Counted from the stretch's first letter, positions 41,818 through 51,976 are shown. The stretch: 64,000 nucleotides of DNA from Marisediminitalea aggregata (GCF_900129565.1 NZ_FQWD01000001.1:868001-932000), one strand, 5' to 3'. Notes: generated by a model from the sequence alone, not told the origin. Numbers and translations are program-made.

Positions 41818-42441
41818 ATGAGTTATTACAGCCAAGCAACCTTTTTTACCAGCGCACCTGATATTTCGCACCTGAAAGACGATACCGGCATTGAAGTCGC
41901 GTTCGCCGGGCGTTCGAATGCCGGAAAATCCAGTGCATTAAATACCCTGACTCGTCAGAAAAACCTCGCTCGTACCAGTAAAACGCCGGGGCGAACCCAG
42001 CTCATTAACGTGTTTGAACTGGAAGAAAACCGCCGATTGGTGGATTTACCGGGATACGGCTACGCCAAAGTACCGATGGCCATGAAGCTGAAATGGCAAC
42101 GTTCACTGGGCGAATATTTACAAAAACGCAAAAGCCTGAAGGGGATTGTTGTGTTGATGGATATCCGCCACCCTTTTAAAGATCTCGATCAGGATTTAAT
42201 CCAATGGGCTGTGGACGCAGGTCTGCCGGTGCTGGCACTGTTAACCAAATCTGACAAACTCAAATCGGGTAAACGCAAAGCCCAGCTACTAATGGCCCGT
42301 GATGCGTCACTTGCCTTTATGGGAGACGTTACGGTGCATACGTTCTCTGCGTTAAATCGACAAGGCCTGCCGGAGTTGGAGTCAATTCTGGACAACTGGT
42401 TTGGTCGTATTGAAGCCCCTGAAGCGGACTCGGAAGCATAG
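41818..42441 (+). CDS. engB: Ribosome biogenesis GTPase EngB (YihA)
   Basis: 207 residues from ATG at 41818; an in-frame TTG four codons upstream is possible. The P-loop [16 protein letters not shown], switch region [14 protein letters not shown]3 [13 protein letters not shown] and G4 [11 protein letters not shown] are all present. It is needed for 50S subunit assembly. It converges on spf and polA as in E. coli. Confidence 0.97.
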   Translation: MSYYSQATFFTSAPDISHLKDDTGIEVAFAGRSNAGKSSALNTLTRQKNLARTSKTPGRTQLINVFELEENRRLVDLPGYGYAKVPMAMKLKWQRSLGEYLQKRKSLKGIVVLMDIRHPFKDLDQDLIQWAVDAGLPVLALLTKSDKLKSGKRKAQLLMARDASLAFMGDVTVHTFSALNRQGLPELESILDNWFGRIEAPEADSEA

Positions 42442-42853
42442 TACTCGAAGGTGTTTGCGTGAGTGTGTTGTGTCCTGAAAAAAAGAAACCCCATTCAATG
42501 AATGGGGTTAAGGACTGAGAGAAAACACATAAAAAAACCGATAATAAGAGTACGTAAAACTCCTGAAAGTTCAGATTATTTGTATCTTTTTTTAAACTTT
42601 TTTAAAACAGTATTTAAAACAATGTGTTGCGGGCTGAGATTTTTATAAAAAAGCCGAAAAACACGAACCTTCCCAATGAACTAATCTTCCCGCGTCGCAA
42701 TTCTGTAGTTCCACTCTATTCGACAACAGGGGCCAGTTTGTACTGATGTCTTCTTACGACAGCCAAAACCAAGCTGTCTTCTTCTCGTCTTGCTTACCCA
42801 TTATCAAAGTGGGAAGCTCCATGGTTAAGATTCTGCGGTATCGAATTTTGGGC
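42442..42853. other. Non-coding gap between engB and spf
   Basis: AT-rich with no credible protein gene. It holds a minus-strand terminator (42472-42509, listed separately) that lies well past the spf terminator, and a long T/A-rich block (42590-42660). The plus-strand end of engB has no obvious T-tailed terminator. What transcript the minus-strand terminator ends is unclear. Confidence 0.5.
42472..42509 (-). terminator. Orphan minus-strand terminator
   Basis: AACCCCATT (42487-42495) and AATGGGGTT (42501-42509) form the stem. On the minus strand it is followed by TCTTTTTTT. It points away from spf, about 345 bases beyond the spf terminator and inside the 3' flank of engB. Confidence 0.75.
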
Positions 42854-42926
42854 AAAAAAAAGCTCCAGCAATGGCTGGAGCTTAAATCAAAGGTTTGAAA
42901 AACGATTTCTCACCTCTGTACCCTAC
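42854..42926 (-). ncRNA. spf: Spot 42 RNA (short form)
   Basis: The 5' end GTAGGGTACAGAGGTGAG is nearly the same as E. coli Spot 42 (GTAGGGTACAGAGGTAAG), and the next part, TTTCAAACCTTTGATTTA, matches its CUUUCAGACCUUU region. AGAGGT and ACCTTT can pair as in E. coli stem I. A terminator AGCTCCAGC-(4)-GCTGGAGCT plus a T-run ends it at about 42854. Total about 73 nucleotides against 109 in E. coli: the second hairpin region is missing. It lies downstream of polA on the same strand, the conserved place. Spot 42 is an Hfq-dependent repressor of catabolic genes under CRP control in E. coli. Confidence 0.9.
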
Positions 42927-42933
42927 ATAACTA

Positions 42934-42961
42934 AGAGTACCGAAGACAGCGAAAATTGCAA
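42934..42961 (-). promoter_or_regulatory. Promoter of spf
   Basis: -35 TTGCAA (42961-42956), 16-base spacer, -10 TACTCT (42939-42934), start of RNA at 42926. I do not see a clear CRP site upstream. Confidence 0.6.
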
Positions 42962-43051
42962 GTCAAAAGTGTAATAAAATTACCGAATAAGGCAGAATTT
43001 AAACAAATTTTAACAAATAGAAAGCGTTTTTCCGTAATATACTTACCAATT

Positions 43052-45829
43052 TTAGTGCGCTTCTTCCCAGTTTTCGCCTTTACCGGCTTCTACTTTCAAT
43101 GGCACGTTTAACGTCGCGGCTTGCTCCATAATGGCGTTGATTTGAGCAACGTTGTCGTCGATGGCGTCGCGTTTTATTTCAAACACCAGTTCATCGTGCA
43201 CCTGCATGATCATGATTACGTCATCTGACTGACTCTTCTGGATCCAATCATCCACCTGCAACATGGCCATTTTGATAATATCAGCGGCTGTACCCTGCAT
43301 GGGGGCGTTGATTGCTGCGCGTTCGGCACCCTTACGGCGAGCACCATTACTGGCCTTAATGTCGGGCAAATACAAGCGGCGGCCAAAGACGGTTTCTACA
43401 TAGCCGTGCTCTTTTGCAAACTCGCGGGTGGTGTCCATGTAAGACAGAACGCCGGGGTAGCGGGCAAAATACAGGTTCATGTATTCCTGTGCTTCCTGAC
43501 GACTGACATTCAATTGTTTAGCCAGGCCAAACGCGGACATGCCATAAATTAAGCCAAAGTTAATGGCCTTAGCGCTGCGACGTTGGTTGTCGGTTACGTC
43601 TGCTTCAGCCACATTAAACACCTCGGCCGCGGTGGCGCGGTGAATGTCTTTTCCATGGGCAAAGGCGTCCAGTAACCCTTTGTCACCCGACAGGTGCGCC
43701 ATAATTCGCAATTCGATTTGCGAGTAGTCGGCGGCAACGATTTGATAGCCTTCCCGGGCAATAAACGCTTTTCTTACCCGTCGACCTTCTTCGGTTCTGA
43801 TCGGAATGTTTTGTAAGTTCGGATCGGTAGAAGACAATCTGCCTGTTGCGGCAACGGCCTGATGGTAAGAGGTATGAACCCGGCCTGTGCGGTGGTTCAT
43901 CATCTTCGGCAGCTTGTCTGTGTAAGTGCTTTTTAACTTGGTTAAGCCACGGTACTCCATAATTAACTTGGGCAGCGGGTAATCCAGCGCGAGTTCCTGT
44001 AATACCTCTTCCGATGTCGACGGGGCACCTTTAGGGGTCTTCTTAATAATCGGCAGTTCGAGTTTCTCGAATAAAATCTGCTGAAGTTGTTTGGTTGAGC
44101 CTAGGTTAAATGTTTCGCCCGCCATATCGTGAACTTCTTTTTCCAGTTCAATAATGCGGTTAGCCAGCTGTTGGCTTTGTTGTAATAGCTGCTGTGAATC
44201 GATCAACACGCCGCGTTGTTCCATCCTGGCCAGCACCGACGCCAGAGGAACTTCAATATCACTCAAAATGCTCACCAGACTGGTTTCATTTTGTAGCTTC
44301 GGCCAGAGAGCCTGATGCAAACGAAGCGTAATGTCGGCATCTTCGGCTGCATAGTGAGCGGCTTTGTCTAATTCAATTTGATTAAAGGTCAGCTGTTTAG
44401 CGCCTTTACCGGCAATCTCTTCAAAGTGGACGGTGCGCACACCTAAATAATTCTGCGCTAAAGAGTCCATGTCATGTCGTGATGCGGTACTGTTGAGTAC
44501 ATAAGACTCAAGCATGGTGTCAAAAGCGATGCCTTGCAGCGTGATCCCATAATTGGCCAGTACATTTTTGTCGTACTTTAAATGCTGTCCAACCTTCTTG
44601 TGTTCTGCGCTTTCAAGCCAGGGCTTTAACTTATCTAATACCCAGTCGCGGTTCAGCTGTTCCGGCGCACCTGGGTAATCGTGTGCAACCGGAATATAAG
44701 CGGCAACGCCTGGTTCAGCCGATACAGATACACCAACCAGTTCAGCCTCCATGTAGTCGAGACTGGTTGTTTCGGTGTCAAATGCCACCAGCGGCGCTTC
44801 TTGAATGAGGGCTAACCAATGTTCGAACGTTTCCTCGTCCAGTACGGTTGTGTACTGGGTTTCAATGGATTCGCTGTTTTGCGGTTCTGAATCGGTGGGC
44901 GCGTCTTCAGACTGACTTCCGGCCGATTCGAGCGCCGTTGCTACCTGACCAGACGTTACCTCCGCGTACCAACGCTTAAATTCGTATTCGCTGAATAAGG
45001 TTGCCAACGCGTCGTCATTGCTCGGGGTAGGTGCCAGTGAAGTAGGGGAGTAATCCAACTCCAGATTAATATCGATGGTCGCAAGTTGATACGATAAACG
45101 GGCCTGTTCCTCGTACTCTGCCATTTTCTTGCCCAGCGTTTTTGCGCCGCGGAAGGAAAGCTCTGCGATTTTGTCGAGGTTCTCATAAATCGCGTCGATG
45201 CCACCGATGCCGTTTAGCAAACCCTGTGCACTTTTGTCACCCACACCCGGCACGCCCGGAATGTTGTCGACTTTGTCGCCTTTCAGCGCAAGGAAGTCGA
45301 TGATCAGTTCTGGCGGAATACCAAATTTGTCTTTTACCCCTTCAACATCCATAAGCTGATTCGTCATGGTGTTGATCAAAGTAACATGCTCGTTAACCAA
45401 CTGAGCCATGTCCTTGTCGCCTGTGCTGATCAGGGTGTCGATACCCTGTTCAGAAGCCTGACGCGCCAGTGTACCGATAACGTCGTCTGCTTCAACGCCT
45501 TCTTCAATAATTATAGGCAACCCCATGGCCCGAATAATCTCGTGCAGTGGCGCGATCTGCGATCGCAATTCCTCTGGCATAGGTGGGCGATTGGCTTTGT
45601 ACTCAGGGTAAATATCATCGCGAAAGGTTTTGCCTTTGGCATCAAATACCACACCAATGTGGGTGGGTTGATATTGTTTGATCAGGCTTTTCAGCATGTT
45701 AATCACGCCATAGATGGCTCCGGTATCCTGCCCCTTGGAATTGGTAAGCGGGGGCATGCCGTGGAAAGCACGAAATAAATATGACGAACCATCTACCAGA
45801 ATAAATGGCGGTTTTTCAGACGATGACAT
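43052..45829 (-). CDS. polA: DNA polymerase I
   Basis: 925 residues from ATG at 45829 ([24 protein letters not shown]). The 5' nuclease domain has [23 protein letters not shown]. The 3'-5' exonuclease keeps its acidic residues ([26 protein letters not shown]), so proofreading should be active. The polymerase domain has [11 protein letters not shown], the [14 protein letters not shown] helix and VHDELVFE. It fills gaps and removes RNA primers. spf follows on the same strand. Confidence 0.97.
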   Translation of the reverse strand: MSSSEKPPFILVDGSSYLFRAFHGMPPLTNSKGQDTGAIYGVINMLKSLIKQYQPTHIGVVFDAKGKTFRDDIYPEYKANRPPMPEELRSQIAPLHEIIRAMGLPIIIEEGVEADDVIGTLARQASEQGIDTLISTGDKDMAQLVNEHVTLINTMTNQLMDVEGVKDKFGIPPELIIDFLALKGDKVDNIPGVPGVGDKSAQGLLNGIGGIDAIYENLDKIAELSFRGAKTLGKKMAEYEEQARLSYQLATIDINLELDYSPTSLAPTPSNDDALATLFSEYEFKRWYAEVTSGQVATALESAGSQSEDAPTDSEPQNSESIETQYTTVLDEETFEHWLALIQEAPLVAFDTETTSLDYMEAELVGVSVSAEPGVAAYIPVAHDYPGAPEQLNRDWVLDKLKPWLESAEHKKVGQHLKYDKNVLANYGITLQGIAFDTMLESYVLNSTASRHDMDSLAQNYLGVRTVHFEEIAGKGAKQLTFNQIELDKAAHYAAEDADITLRLHQALWPKLQNETSLVSILSDIEVPLASVLARMEQRGVLIDSQQLLQQSQQLANRIIELEKEVHDMAGETFNLGSTKQLQQILFEKLELPIIKKTPKGAPSTSEEVLQELALDYPLPKLIMEYRGLTKLKSTYTDKLPKMMNHRTGRVHTSYHQAVAATGRLSSTDPNLQNIPIRTEEGRRVRKAFIAREGYQIVAADYSQIELRIMAHLSGDKGLLDAFAHGKDIHRATAAEVFNVAEADVTDNQRRSAKAINFGLIYGMSAFGLAKQLNVSRQEAQEYMNLYFARYPGVLSYMDTTREFAKEHGYVETVFGRRLYLPDIKASNGARRKGAERAAINAPMQGTAADIIKMAMLQVDDWIQKSQSDDVIMIMQVHDELVFEIKRDAIDDNVAQINAIMEQAATLNVPLKVEAGKGENWEEAH

Positions 45830-45902
45830 GGCAATTTTCTTCTCATTTATGCAATGAACGGAAGCATGCCACAGCACAGGCAATTGCGCTACCTTGAGTC
45901 TG

Positions 45903-46064
45903 GATCAGGTTGTGGATAAGTTTGTGATCTAATGTGATCTTTGATCGCAGGCCACGATCTTACCTCCACCGAATTTTCGGAAGAGTTTATTGAAAAATAA
46001 GGAAAAATAAAAAAGAGACTTGAAGCTACCCTGCTTTGTTATTTCCATATATTATTGTGGATAA
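45903..46064. promoter_or_regulatory. DnaA-box and GATC cluster between polA and elbB
   Basis: The 393-base divergent gap holds two consensus DnaA boxes, TGTGGATAA at 45911-45919 and 46056-46064. Five GATC sites are packed into 57 bases (45903, 45926, 45936, 45943, 45956). Between them is an A/G-rich tract (45990-46018). This is unusual outside an origin and could regulate polA or titrate DnaA. The promoters of polA and elbB must also lie here but are not clear. Confidence 0.65.
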
Positions 46065-46222
46065 CAGACCTGTACAAGAATTGCTCAACGTGTAGGTCAA
46101 CAACTAATCTAGCATACTTAAACAGAATTCCTAGCATTGGTTGATAAAATTTTTATTAGTTTATAGAGATAAATAAAAGTAAATAGCATAAGGCAATGAT
46201 TGTCTGGTCTGGAGGCGAGTAG

Positions 46223-46876
46223 ATGAAAAAGGCAGCAGTAATTTTAAGTGGGTGCGGTGTATTCGACGGTGCGGAAATTCATGAAGCCGTACTTACGTTA
46301 CTTAGCTTGGAAAAACACGGCGCAAGTTATCAGTGTTTTGCTCCGGATGTTGACCAGCTCCACGTCGTTAATCATTTAACCGGCGAAGTCGCTGAAGGTG
46401 AATCACGCAATGTGCTGGTAGAAGCTGCGCGCATTGCCCGCGGCAATGTTAAACCCGTCACTGAATGTCAGGCAGAAGAGTTTGATTTGCTGGTGTTACC
46501 CGGCGGGTTTGGTGCTGCAAAGAATCTTTGTACGTTTGCGGTTGATGGTCCTGATTGTTCCTTTAACGAAGACGTACTGGCGGTGTGTAAGCAATTTGCC
46601 GCAGCAGGCAAACCCGCGGCTTACGCTTGTATTGCACCGGCACTGGCGGCTAAGGTGTACGGCAATAACACCAATGTGACTATTGGCAATGATAAAGATA
46701 CTGCTGCAGGCTTAGAAGCGTTTGGCGCTAAACATCAACTATGCGGCGTAGAAGACGTCATTATTGATCAGGACGCGAAACTGGTTACCACACCGGCTTA
46801 CATGTTGGGGCAGAATATGCTCGAAGTCAGCATTGGTCTGGACAAGATGGTGCAGTCTGTACTGGCATTAAAGTAG
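46223..46876 (+). CDS. elbB: ElbB-type glyoxalase (isoprenoid biosynthesis protein)
   Basis: 217 residues of the DJ-1/PfpI superfamily. The start MKKAAVILSGCGVFDGAEIHEAVL and LLVLPGGFGAAKNLCTFA, and the nucleophile elbow AYACIAPAL with its Cys, match ElbB. E. coli ElbB has weak glyoxalase activity and its overproduction affects isoprenoid output; the natural role is unsettled. GGAGGCGAGTAG precedes the ATG. Confidence 0.94.
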   Translation: MKKAAVILSGCGVFDGAEIHEAVLTLLSLEKHGASYQCFAPDVDQLHVVNHLTGEVAEGESRNVLVEAARIARGNVKPVTECQAEEFDLLVLPGGFGAAKNLCTFAVDGPDCSFNEDVLAVCKQFAAAGKPAAYACIAPALAAKVYGNNTNVTIGNDKDTAAGLEAFGAKHQLCGVEDVIIDQDAKLVTTPAYMLGQNMLEVSIGLDKMVQSVLALK

Positions 46877-46887
46877 CAAAATTTGGT

Positions 46888-46925
46888 TGATTGTTGCTTT
46901 CACTATATAGTGTAGGCAGCAATCA
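46888..46925. repeat. Nested inverted repeat between elbB and trkH
   Basis: TGATTGTTGC (46888-46897) pairs with GCAGCAATCA (46916-46925) apart from one G-U. Inside it is the perfect palindrome CACTATATAGTG (46901-46912). No T-run follows; it may end or process the elbB transcript. Confidence 0.45.
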
Positions 46926-46951
46926 TAAACCACTCTGAAAAAGCGATAATA

Positions 46952-48403
46952 ATGCACTACCGCGCTATCATTCGGATCCTGGGGCTGTTAGTTGCCCTGT
47001 TTTCTGTGACCATGATCCCACCTGCCATTGTGTCACTGATCTATCAAGACGGTAGTGGTCTGCCATTCTTCCTGGCGTTTATACTTTGTATTCTGACAGG
47101 GTGTGCGTTTTGGTACCCCAACCGCATGCACAGAAAAGATCTGCGTGCCAAAGAAGGCTTCTTAATCGTTGTGTTGTTCTGGTCGGTACTGGCCAGTTTT
47201 GGTGCCATCCCATTTATCCTGCTTGAACAGCCATCCATGAGTGTGACAGATGCATTTTTTGAGTCGTTCTCGGGGCTGACCACCACTGGGGCAACGGTGA
47301 TTGAAGGAATCGATTTCCTGCCGCACTCCGTGCAGTTTTACCGCCAGCAACTGCAGTGGCTCGGTGGTATGGGTATCATTGTACTTGCCGTTGCCATTCT
47401 GCCTATATTAGGGGTAGGGGGGATGCAGTTGTATCGGGCTGAAACACCCGGGCCGGTAAAAGACTCAAAAATGACCCCCAGAATTGCTGATACGGCAAAG
47501 CACCTATGGTACATCTATTTGTCTTTAACCACGGCCTGCACCGTCGCTTATTGGTTGGCAGGCATGAATTGGTTTGACGCCATTTGCCACTCCTTTTCTA
47601 CCATTGCAATTGGCGGATTCTCAACACATGACGCCAGTTTGGGGTACTTTAACAGTCCCATGGTGAATGCCATTTGTGCGGTGTTTTTATTAATTGCTGC
47701 CCTTAACTTCTCGCTCCACTATGCCGCTGCAAGTGGGCGCAATATAAAAGGTTACTGGCAGGACCCTGAACTCAAAGCGTTTTTGTTTATTCAGGCTGCG
47801 CTGATCCTGGTGTGCTTTATGGTGCTGGTTATGCACAATCAGTTTAGTACCGCTGAAGAGGCATTGGATCAGGCAGTAATACAAGCGGTGTCTATTAGCA
47901 CCACGGCAGGGTTTGCGACAACCGATTTTGCTAACTGGCCTTCGTTCCTGCCTATCTTGTTGATTTTCTCAAGCTTTATTGGGGGGTGTGCAGGCTCAAC
48001 CGGCGGGGGTTTAAAAGTCATCCGGGTGTACTTGTTGTTCCTACAGGGTAAACGTGAAATTGACCGGCTTATTCATCCCAAAGCGGTGTACTCTGTGAAA
48101 TTAGGCGAAAGGGCTATGCCAGACCGCGTTGTAGAGGCGGTGTGGGGGTTCTTTTCGGCTTACGCCATTGTGTTTGTTGTGATCATGATTGGGCTGATTG
48201 CCACCGGCTTAGATAACATTACGGCCTTTACGGCAACTGCCGCTACCCTGAATAACCTGGGGCCAGGGTTGGGCTCTGTTGCAGGTACTTTTGCTGATGT
48301 CAGTGACGGTGGAAAGTGGCTGTTAGTGGTAGCAATGCTGTTTGGGCGTTTGGAAATATTCTCGTTGCTAGTTCTGTTTTCACCTACTTTCTGGCGAGGC
48401 TAA
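46952..48403 (+). CDS. trkH: Trk potassium uptake protein TrkH
   Basis: 483 residues, a polytopic membrane protein with four pore repeats. The filter segments are visible with their glycines: SGLTTTGATV, STIAIGGFSTHD, STTAGFATTDF and TLNNLGPGLG. It carries K+ into the cell with TrkA as the cytoplasmic gating ring; trkA lies at 55005-56384. It stands alone downstream of elbB. Confidence 0.97.
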   Translation: MHYRAIIRILGLLVALFSVTMIPPAIVSLIYQDGSGLPFFLAFILCILTGCAFWYPNRMHRKDLRAKEGFLIVVLFWSVLASFGAIPFILLEQPSMSVTDAFFESFSGLTTTGATVIEGIDFLPHSVQFYRQQLQWLGGMGIIVLAVAILPILGVGGMQLYRAETPGPVKDSKMTPRIADTAKHLWYIYLSLTTACTVAYWLAGMNWFDAICHSFSTIAIGGFSTHDASLGYFNSPMVNAICAVFLLIAALNFSLHYAAASGRNIKGYWQDPELKAFLFIQAALILVCFMVLVMHNQFSTAEEALDQAVIQAVSISTTAGFATTDFANWPSFLPILLIFSSFIGGCAGSTGGGLKVIRVYLLFLQGKREIDRLIHPKAVYSVKLGERAMPDRVVEAVWGFFSAYAIVFVVIMIGLIATGLDNITAFTATAATLNNLGPGLGSVAGTFADVSDGGKWLLVVAMLFGRLEIFSLLVLFSPTFWRG

Positions 48404-48444
48404 ACTGGCGTCTATTGCCAGCGTTGCCTCGTATAAACCGGAGG

Positions 48445-49980
48445 TTAGTCCACAAAGGATACAGAACGGATTGCTGTCAGCATACCAATGCTGGGATCTT
48501 GCTCACTGCGTATCAGGTTGTCTTTCATCCATTGCTCGGTGAGGCAGGCATAGCCACCCGCACCAAAACCTTCACCCCAGCTATTTGCCATAATTGCACA
48601 ATACCGGCCTTCGTCTTCTAACATTGATTCAGGCAACTTAATGTAACCTATGAGCAGCATAGCGTGACCTGCTGCATGCATGCCGCTGGCGGCACTGCGA
48701 TTGACCGGATCGTTACTGCGAACTAAGCCATTTGTTTGCATATAGCTTTTAGTCAGTGTGAATCCTGCTGCAACCGGGTGATTCTGACGGATTTCCCCGA
48801 GTATATCGTCTTCATTTAAATTTCTTGCCATCGATGAGACACGCAATAAGCCCTGATCTTCCTGCAAACAGGTGTTGTTCAGGGGCGTGTAAGTCAGATT
48901 GCTATTGTCGCTAACCGGGATGTAAGGGCACGCTTGTTCACGACGTACGGCGGTGAAAAATTCTTTTATCGAGGTGTTTATAAAGCCTACGTCAAAGTTT
49001 GACCCATCGGAGCTGTTGTCTGTCGTACAGGCATCTTTAATGCACTCTGGGCGACTCAGCCAATAGAAATGCTGTTCCGACAAATCAAGTTGATACTGTA
49101 AGTATTTTGGATGTTGGGCCAGTACCGTTTCGATTGCTCGAATACCGGTGAAGGCGGCACAGGTACCGCGGCGTTCCTGATTGCGAACCGGTACGTCCAT
49201 GGCCGATGGAATAACGTAAAAATCACCCGGCTCCATACCGTCCAGTGGATGTTTGTAAGCAGGTTTAGCACCACTGACGATAATCGGTGATGCAAGAGGC
49301 TGTTGAGTAGCGGCTAAGTCAAATGTGGTCTTAAAGTATTGCTCTTCCTTGCGCCGATACTCGCGTTTAGCGATCCCCCATTTGCGCACGACTTTGTTAT
49401 ATTCGTCGGTCCACTGATCTACCGTGTCCCGGTATGATTGCTTAAACCCATCCATCATGCCTTTCATATCTGAATAAACATCGTCGGCATAGCCTTTTTT
49501 CTTAGGCTCCGGCTCAGGCTCAGGTTGTGGTTCAGGCTCAGGTTGTGGTTCAGGCTCAGGTTGTGGCTCAGGCTCAGGTTGTGGCTCGGGCTCAGGTTGC
49601 GGTTCGGGCTCAGGCTGTGGTTCGGGTTCAGGCTGTGGTTCGGGTTCAGGCTGTGGTTCGGGTTCAGGCTGTGGTTCGGGTTCAGGCTGCGGTTCGGGCT
49701 CAGGTTGTGGGTCGGGCTCAGGTTGTGGCTCGGGATCAGGAAGAGGTTCAGGTATAGGCGCTGGCTTGCGCTTTTCCTCTTCTATCGCGTCTTCTTTATC
49801 TTCACTTTTTAGTGTCAGACCCATGTCTTCCAGCAGCTTTTGCATAACAAAAGAGCCATGCTGACTGACGTTGCCATTGCTTCCTTTATTGGTGGCACTT
49901 ACGGTTGTTGCTGCTGGCGACACCACCGGTACCATTAATAAGGACACTAGGCACCACTGCGTAAATTGACGCTGACCCAT
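48445..49980 (-). CDS. Exported papain-like (C1 family) cysteine protease with Pro/Glu/Gln stalk
   Basis: 511 residues. A signal peptide (about 1-24, [15 protein letters not shown]) is followed by a short linker and about a dozen PEPQPE hexapeptide units (about 75-158), a stiff extended stalk like that of TonB. A helical charged region (about 160-230) comes next, then the C1 peptidase domain. Its triad is visible: Cys274 in RRGTCAAF, His439 in GHAMLLIGY and Asn466 in [12 protein letters not shown]. An N-terminal propeptide like that of papain is not evident. Last gene of a six-gene operon, 11 bases after the transglycosylase gene. The substrate is unknown; a role in the periplasm or at the cell surface is inferred. 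Confidence 0.88.
   Translation of the reverse strand: MGQRQFTQWCLVSLLMVPVVSPAATTVSATNKGSNGNVSQHGSFVMQKLLEDMGLTLKSEDKEDAIEEEKRKPAPIPEPLPDPEPQPEPDPQPEPEPQPEPEPQPEPEPQPEPEPQPEPEPQPEPEPQPEPEPQPEPEPQPEPEPQPEPEPQPEPEPEPKKKGYADDVYSDMKGMMDGFKQSYRDTVDQWTDEYNKVVRKWGIAKREYRRKEEQYFKTTFDLAATQQPLASPIIVSGAKPAYKHPLDGMEPGDFYVIPSAMDVPVRNQERRGTCAAFTGIRAIETVLAQHPKYLQYQLDLSEQHFYWLSRPECIKDACTTDNSSDGSNFDVGFINTSIKEFFTAVRREQACPYIPVSDNSNLTYTPLNNTCLQEDQGLLRVSSMARNLNEDDILGEIRQNHPVAAGFTLTKSYMQTNGLVRSNDPVNRSAASGMHAAGHAMLLIGYIKLPESMLEDEGRYCAIMANSWGEGFGAGGYACLTEQWMKDNLIRSEQDPSIGMLTAIRSVSFVD
49512..49743 (-). repeat. Tandem 18-bp repeat coding for PEPQPE units
   Basis: About twelve 18-base units of the type GGTTCAGGCTCAGGTTGT, with only third-position changes such as ttc/ctc and cag/cgg, lie inside the protease gene. 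Neighbouring units are nearly identical, as expected for slippage or unequal exchange. Every unit is a multiple of 3, so length change would keep the frame. Confidence 0.9.
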
Positions 49981-49991
49981 AACTCAAGCCT

Positions 49992-51344
49992 CTATATGTT
50001 CTGATATTTTTCCATTCGGGATTTTACTTTTACCAGGTAGCGCCTGGTTTCCTCGTAAGGCAAATTCACCTTGAGGAAATCGTACACAGCATCCGGGCTC
50101 ATCGCATTAATCTTAGCCACCACGGCATCTGACATACCGACGGACTGACCATTATTAAATGCCTTTGCAACATTGCCCACACCGGTATTGTAAGCGGCAA
50201 TGGCACAATACAGGCGGCTCATGGGGTCGTCAATTTTTCGCAGGTACCGGCTGTTTAAAATGTGCAGGTAGGCGGAGCCCGCCTCTACGTTTTGCTGAGA
50301 CACAAACAGGTATTCTTTTTCCAGCGGGGCGCGCTGATTGTGCAGGAAATCATTGACGTCGATACCTGCGGATGAGGGCACGACCTGCATTAGCCCGTAC
50401 GCCGGGATATGTGACACGGCAAGGGGGTTAAAACTACTTTCTGTATGAATCACCGCGACTATGAGTGGCATGGGCAATTGCCATGTCTCGGCGTATTGCT
50501 TGGCATAGGGTTTAATTTCCTCAATGCGCTGGGCCAGCTCTTTGGGCTTAATAGAAATAGTTAGCCGCGTAATCCGTTTATTTTTCAATTGCTCGGGCTG
50601 GTTGCTTTGATTTCGCTTTATTTGATTAATGGAAATCGACGCTGTCCGCTCGGTCATCTTATTCAGTCTGCCCTGCAGTTTTGAGACTTCAGGGGAGGGT
50701 TGAGAAAGTCGGTCTGCCATCATGTCCAGCGCAATGGTATCTTGCTGTTGCTGACGTTCAAACAACGTTTTTTCCTTGGCGAGATCTTCTTCAGTAATCG
50801 CCGGCTCACTGACTTCTACACTGGCCGTATCAACTAAAGCGGGCAGGTCGTCAAAGGTATCATTTGCCGCATACGCCTTCAGAATGTTCACCGCCACGCC
50901 CTGCCCGGAGGTATCTTCGGGTGTCACGTGTTGTAATGCTTCAAGGGCTGCAACAACCCGGCTACTCTCTACTTTGGTGTTAACGTCATGCAAGACGTTT
51001 ACGACAATTTCTTTGTTTTCAAAATCGACTATGGTTTTTACCTCGGGCTCAGGGTAATTTACGATTTTCTCCTGATCACTAACGTCGACTTCACCCCATT
51101 GTTCTAATATGCGCTGTCTAAAGGCCGCCAGCTCAGCATTGCGCTTTGCTTTAAACGCCGCAAACTTTTGCATACGTTGAAGTTGGAACGCCTCAAACTC
51201 CTGTTGTCGACGTTCCTTAAATGCTTGCTGCTGAGCGGTTAATGGGGTCTGAGCTTCGGTGGGGATCCACACCGAAGCCAACCAGATAAACGCACCAGCA
51301 AAAAGAGGTAACTGCCTAATTAAACTTGATTTCCCTGTCTTCAT
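49992..51344 (-). CDS. MltC-like lytic transglycosylase
   Basis: 450 residues. A signal anchor or signal peptide (about 8-32) is followed by a charged helical stretch (about 35-90) of FKERRQQEFEAFQ type, a DUF3393-like middle, and the SLT domain from about 280. The catalytic Glu302 is in HTESSFNP, with AYGLMQVVPSSAG and AIAAYNTGVGNV completing the fold. It should cleave the glycan strands of peptidoglycan. MltC of E. coli is a lipoprotein; here no lipobox Cys is seen, so it may be periplasmic or inner-membrane anchored. Second-last gene of the operon. Confidence 0.9.
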   Translation of the reverse strand: MKTGKSSLIRQLPLFAGAFIWLASVWIPTEAQTPLTAQQQAFKERRQQEFEAFQLQRMQKFAAFKAKRNAELAAFRQRILEQWGEVDVSDQEKIVNYPEPEVKTIVDFENKEIVVNVLHDVNTKVESSRVVAALEALQHVTPEDTSGQGVAVNILKAYAANDTFDDLPALVDTASVEVSEPAITEEDLAKEKTLFERQQQQDTIALDMMADRLSQPSPEVSKLQGRLNKMTERTASISINQIKRNQSNQPEQLKNKRITRLTISIKPKELAQRIEEIKPYAKQYAETWQLPMPLIVAVIHTESSFNPLAVSHIPAYGLMQVVPSSAGIDVNDFLHNQRAPLEKEYLFVSQQNVEAGSAYLHILNSRYLRKIDDPMSRLYCAIAAYNTGVGNVAKAFNNGQSVGMSDAVVAKINAMSPDAVYDFLKVNLPYEETRRYLVKVKSRMEKYQNI

Positions 51345-51364
51345 AGCATCACCAATTGGTTGAT

Positions 51365-51952
51365 TTACTGCACTTTTATCATTGACATTAAGCGTTCACG
51401 TGCCTGTTCGTTCTCAAACAATTGCTTAATTTCAGCATCGGCATCTTTTAACGCCGCGAACACTTTTTCCTGATTGGCTTTGTACGTCATTTCATCCATG
51501 GCCAGTAACACATACTGACCACCACTTGGGCTGGTCATTGTGCGTACGGTACGGGTTCCGAACAGCGTCATTGAAGATACGGTTTCGCGCACCATATCCG
51601 TATCAATAATATTCTTTGCTGACTCTTCGGTTTCGATGGATTTCTGATACTGAGAGAACAGATCAGACACCATGGTGGCAAAGTAAGATGACATCTTTGC
51701 ACGGGCATCGGCAGTGGCTGCTGCTGTTGTCATGGTAGCCGAGGGTTTTTTCTCGGAGAAACCAACCTGAGAAAGTGCAAAGCCTTCAACGGGTACACCA
51801 CAAATCCATAGTGGCGCTGCTTTATCAGGCGCATCCTGATACACACAGTCAGGCGTTAATAGCGTTTCCTTTTTGGTAGAAATACCGCTTGAGGTAGAGC
51901 CACAAGCGGTCACTGCCGCTAATACAGGGAGTAATAAAATAAGCTTTTTCAT
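51365..51952 (-). CDS. LPP20 family lipoprotein
   Basis: 195 residues. The lipoprotein signal MKKLILLLPVLAAVTAC has Cys at 17. The mature part contains the LPP20-like stretch TTAAATADARAKMSSYFATMVSDLF and a later VLLAMDEMTYKANQEKVFAAL. LPP20 proteins include FlgP of Vibrio flagella and others of unknown role; no flagellar genes are near here. It lies 24 bases below the larger lipoprotein gene and 20 bases above the transglycosylase gene. Confidence 0.8.
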   Translation of the reverse strand: MKKLILLLPVLAAVTACGSTSSGISTKKETLLTPDCVYQDAPDKAAPLWICGVPVEGFALSQVGFSEKKPSATMTTAAATADARAKMSSYFATMVSDLFSQYQKSIETEESAKNIIDTDMVRETVSSMTLFGTRTVRTMTSPSGGQYVLLAMDEMTYKANQEKVFAALKDADAEIKQLFENEQARERLMSMIKVQ

Positions 51953-51976
51953 GGTTAATCCTTAAACACAGTCAGG

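Noticed and set aside
42754..42822. 22-codon frame (MELPTLIMGK...) on the minus strand in the engB-spf gap
   Set aside because: Too short and without a good ribosome site; kept only as a reason to look for a transcript here.
49525..49812. Long plus-strand frames over the PEPQ repeat
   Set aside because: They only read the repeat on the opposite strand as WFRLRL- or VQAQVV-type repeats; artefacts of the periodic sequence.
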